A stretch of 14,058 nt of DNA from Rhodobacteraceae bacterium UBA7436 (GTDB lineage: Bacteria > Pseudomonadota > Alphaproteobacteria > Rhodobacterales > Rhodobacteraceae): NCBI GenBank assembly GCA_002478745.1, contig DLQI01000106.1:1-14058 (forward strand), written 5' to 3'. Below, piece by piece: positions 13,624 through 14,058 of this stretch. How positions within the stretch are numbered: the first letter of the stretch is position 1; each line of letters begins with the position of its first letter. The notes beneath the pieces were generated by a model that saw only the letters and a program-made list of their open reading frames with translations, was not told the DNA's origin and made no database searches. The position numbers and the translations under genes were made by a program.

Positions 13624-13908
13624 CTATTTCGCTCGGGTGTCCCGCGAGAACTGGATCAATGCTGTGATCGCATGACCGATACCCAATCTGAGGAGAGATA
13701 AAAGATAAAGCCCGCCAATAAGAAGGACGGCCAAAATGTTGAAAGCGAAGTCCGCACCGCTAAGGCTTGCCGAATAGAGTAGAAAAACGGCTAAAGCGGA
13801 GGTTGAGTAAATTAAATAGTATTTCTCTATTTTAGGATTATTTTTGTTGTATCCCCCAACTACAATGGACACCAAAAAAATAGTCCCAATAAGTACGAGC
13901 AGTTTCAA
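13624..13908 (-). CDS. Small hypothetical membrane protein
   Basis: No family is recognised. From the chosen start the product has 94 residues and three hydrophobic segments that look membrane-spanning: about 2-19 ('LLVLIGTIFLVSIVVGG'), 30-48 and 54-76. A polar loop 'YNKNNPKIEKY' lies after the first and a basic C-terminal tail 'SRDTRAK' closes the protein. The start is TTG at 13908, chosen because GGAG (complement of 13916-13919) lies 7 bases before it and the hydrophobic segment follows at once. An in-frame ATG at 14013 would add 35 polar residues that lack any sign of coding and cross the repeat. Codons such as ATA, TTA, AGA and GTA are more frequent than in the neighbours and the stretch is AT-richer, hinting at recent acquisition or low expression. 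Confidence 0.5.
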   Translation of the reverse strand: MKLLVLIGTIFLVSIVVGGYNKNNPKIEKYYLIYSTSALAVFLLYSASLSGADFAFNILAVLLIGGLYLLSLLRLGIGHAITALIQFSRDTRAK

Positions 13909-13979
13909 CAGACATCTCCAAGTAGTAGTTTGACTTGAGCCAACACTGATAGTGTCATGGCTTTTTATCAAGGGACAAA

Positions 13980-13997
13980 CACGGTAATTGGCGTCAT
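13980..13997. repeat. Right copy of the imperfect 18-base direct repeat
   Basis: It matches 13606-13623 at 16 of 18 positions. On the - strand it opens MTPITVFVP and then stops, so unlike the left copy it leads to no frame of any length. Confidence 0.65.
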
Positions 13998-14013
13998 GGC
14001 CTTGCTGAGGCAA

Positions 14014-14058
14014 CCATCCAGAGCGGGCTCAACAGTTGAAAATGTGCTATTCACTTTC
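14014..14058. other. Right edge, no feature recognised
   Basis: No gene start, hairpin or repeat can be supported. A TTGAAA at 14035-14040 might be part of a promoter running off the window, but the partner -10 is not visible. Confidence 0.3.

Noticed and set aside
13909..14013. N-terminal extension of the membrane protein to ATG 14013
   Set aside because: It has no ribosome site, crosses the right repeat copy, and puts 35 unremarkable polar residues before the first hydrophobic segment.
1..14058. CRISPR array, tRNA/rRNA genes, complete insertion sequence or prophage genes
   Set aside because: No regularly spaced repeats, cloverleaf-like sequence, transposase or phage protein was recognised on either strand.

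Overview
The window looks like chromosomal DNA from an alphaproteobacterium, most likely a Rhodobacterales member of the Roseobacter group. The grounds are the F1 ATP synthase order alpha-gamma-beta-epsilon with no a/b/c subunit genes beside it, the TIGR01459-type HAD protein, the DUF2161 nuclease-fold protein, the MmcQ/YjbR protein and the cysteine-cluster protein, all familiar in that group. Base composition is moderate by eye, and the protein families are mostly housekeeping ones. This is family recognition from translated sequence, not a database result.

Layout. (1) 1-3190, + strand: tail of atpA, then atpG, atpD and atpC, closed by a strong intrinsic terminator. (2) 3259-3609, +: a small H-type lectin domain protein with its own terminator. 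It converges on prs (PRPP synthase, 3691-4710, -), and two hairpins lie between the two genes. (3) 4836-6232, +: a 2-hydroxychromene-2-carboxylate isomerase-like protein and an alpha/beta hydrolase, only 8 bases apart. The hydrolase runs 12 bases into the convergent threonine aldolase gene. (4) 6221-10105, -: a compact same-strand series read right to left as HAD-IIA protein, MaoC-type hydratase, ribF, YcgN-type Cys-cluster protein and threonine aldolase. The last three are joined by ATGA and TAATG stop/start overlaps. (5) 10180-11238, -: family II manganese pyrophosphatase with a readable promoter and terminator. (6) 11282-12369: an MmcQ/YjbR protein (-) divergent from a DUF2161 PD-(D/E)XK-like protein (+). 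(7) 12377-13317, -: rpiB and a GNAT acetyltransferase overlapping by one base (TAATG). (8) 13318-14058: gene-poor, more AT-rich sequence holding a small three-helix membrane protein read from a TTG start and bounded by an imperfect 18-base direct repeat.

How the genes fit together: several concern phosphoryl and nucleotide precursors. RpiB makes ribose 5-phosphate, Prs converts it to PRPP, the pyrophosphatase removes PPi released in biosynthesis, RibF makes FMN and FAD (releasing PPi), and F1 supplies ATP. They are separate transcription units, so this is a shared theme rather than a pathway operon.

Most of the window is ordinary core genome. No convincing new multi-gene system was found. 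The parts most worth a second look are the repeat-bounded AT-rich segment at 13468-13997, the hairpin in the prs leader whose loop can pair with the ribosome-binding region, the H-type lectin gene, and the strong TTG-leucine preference of atpD.
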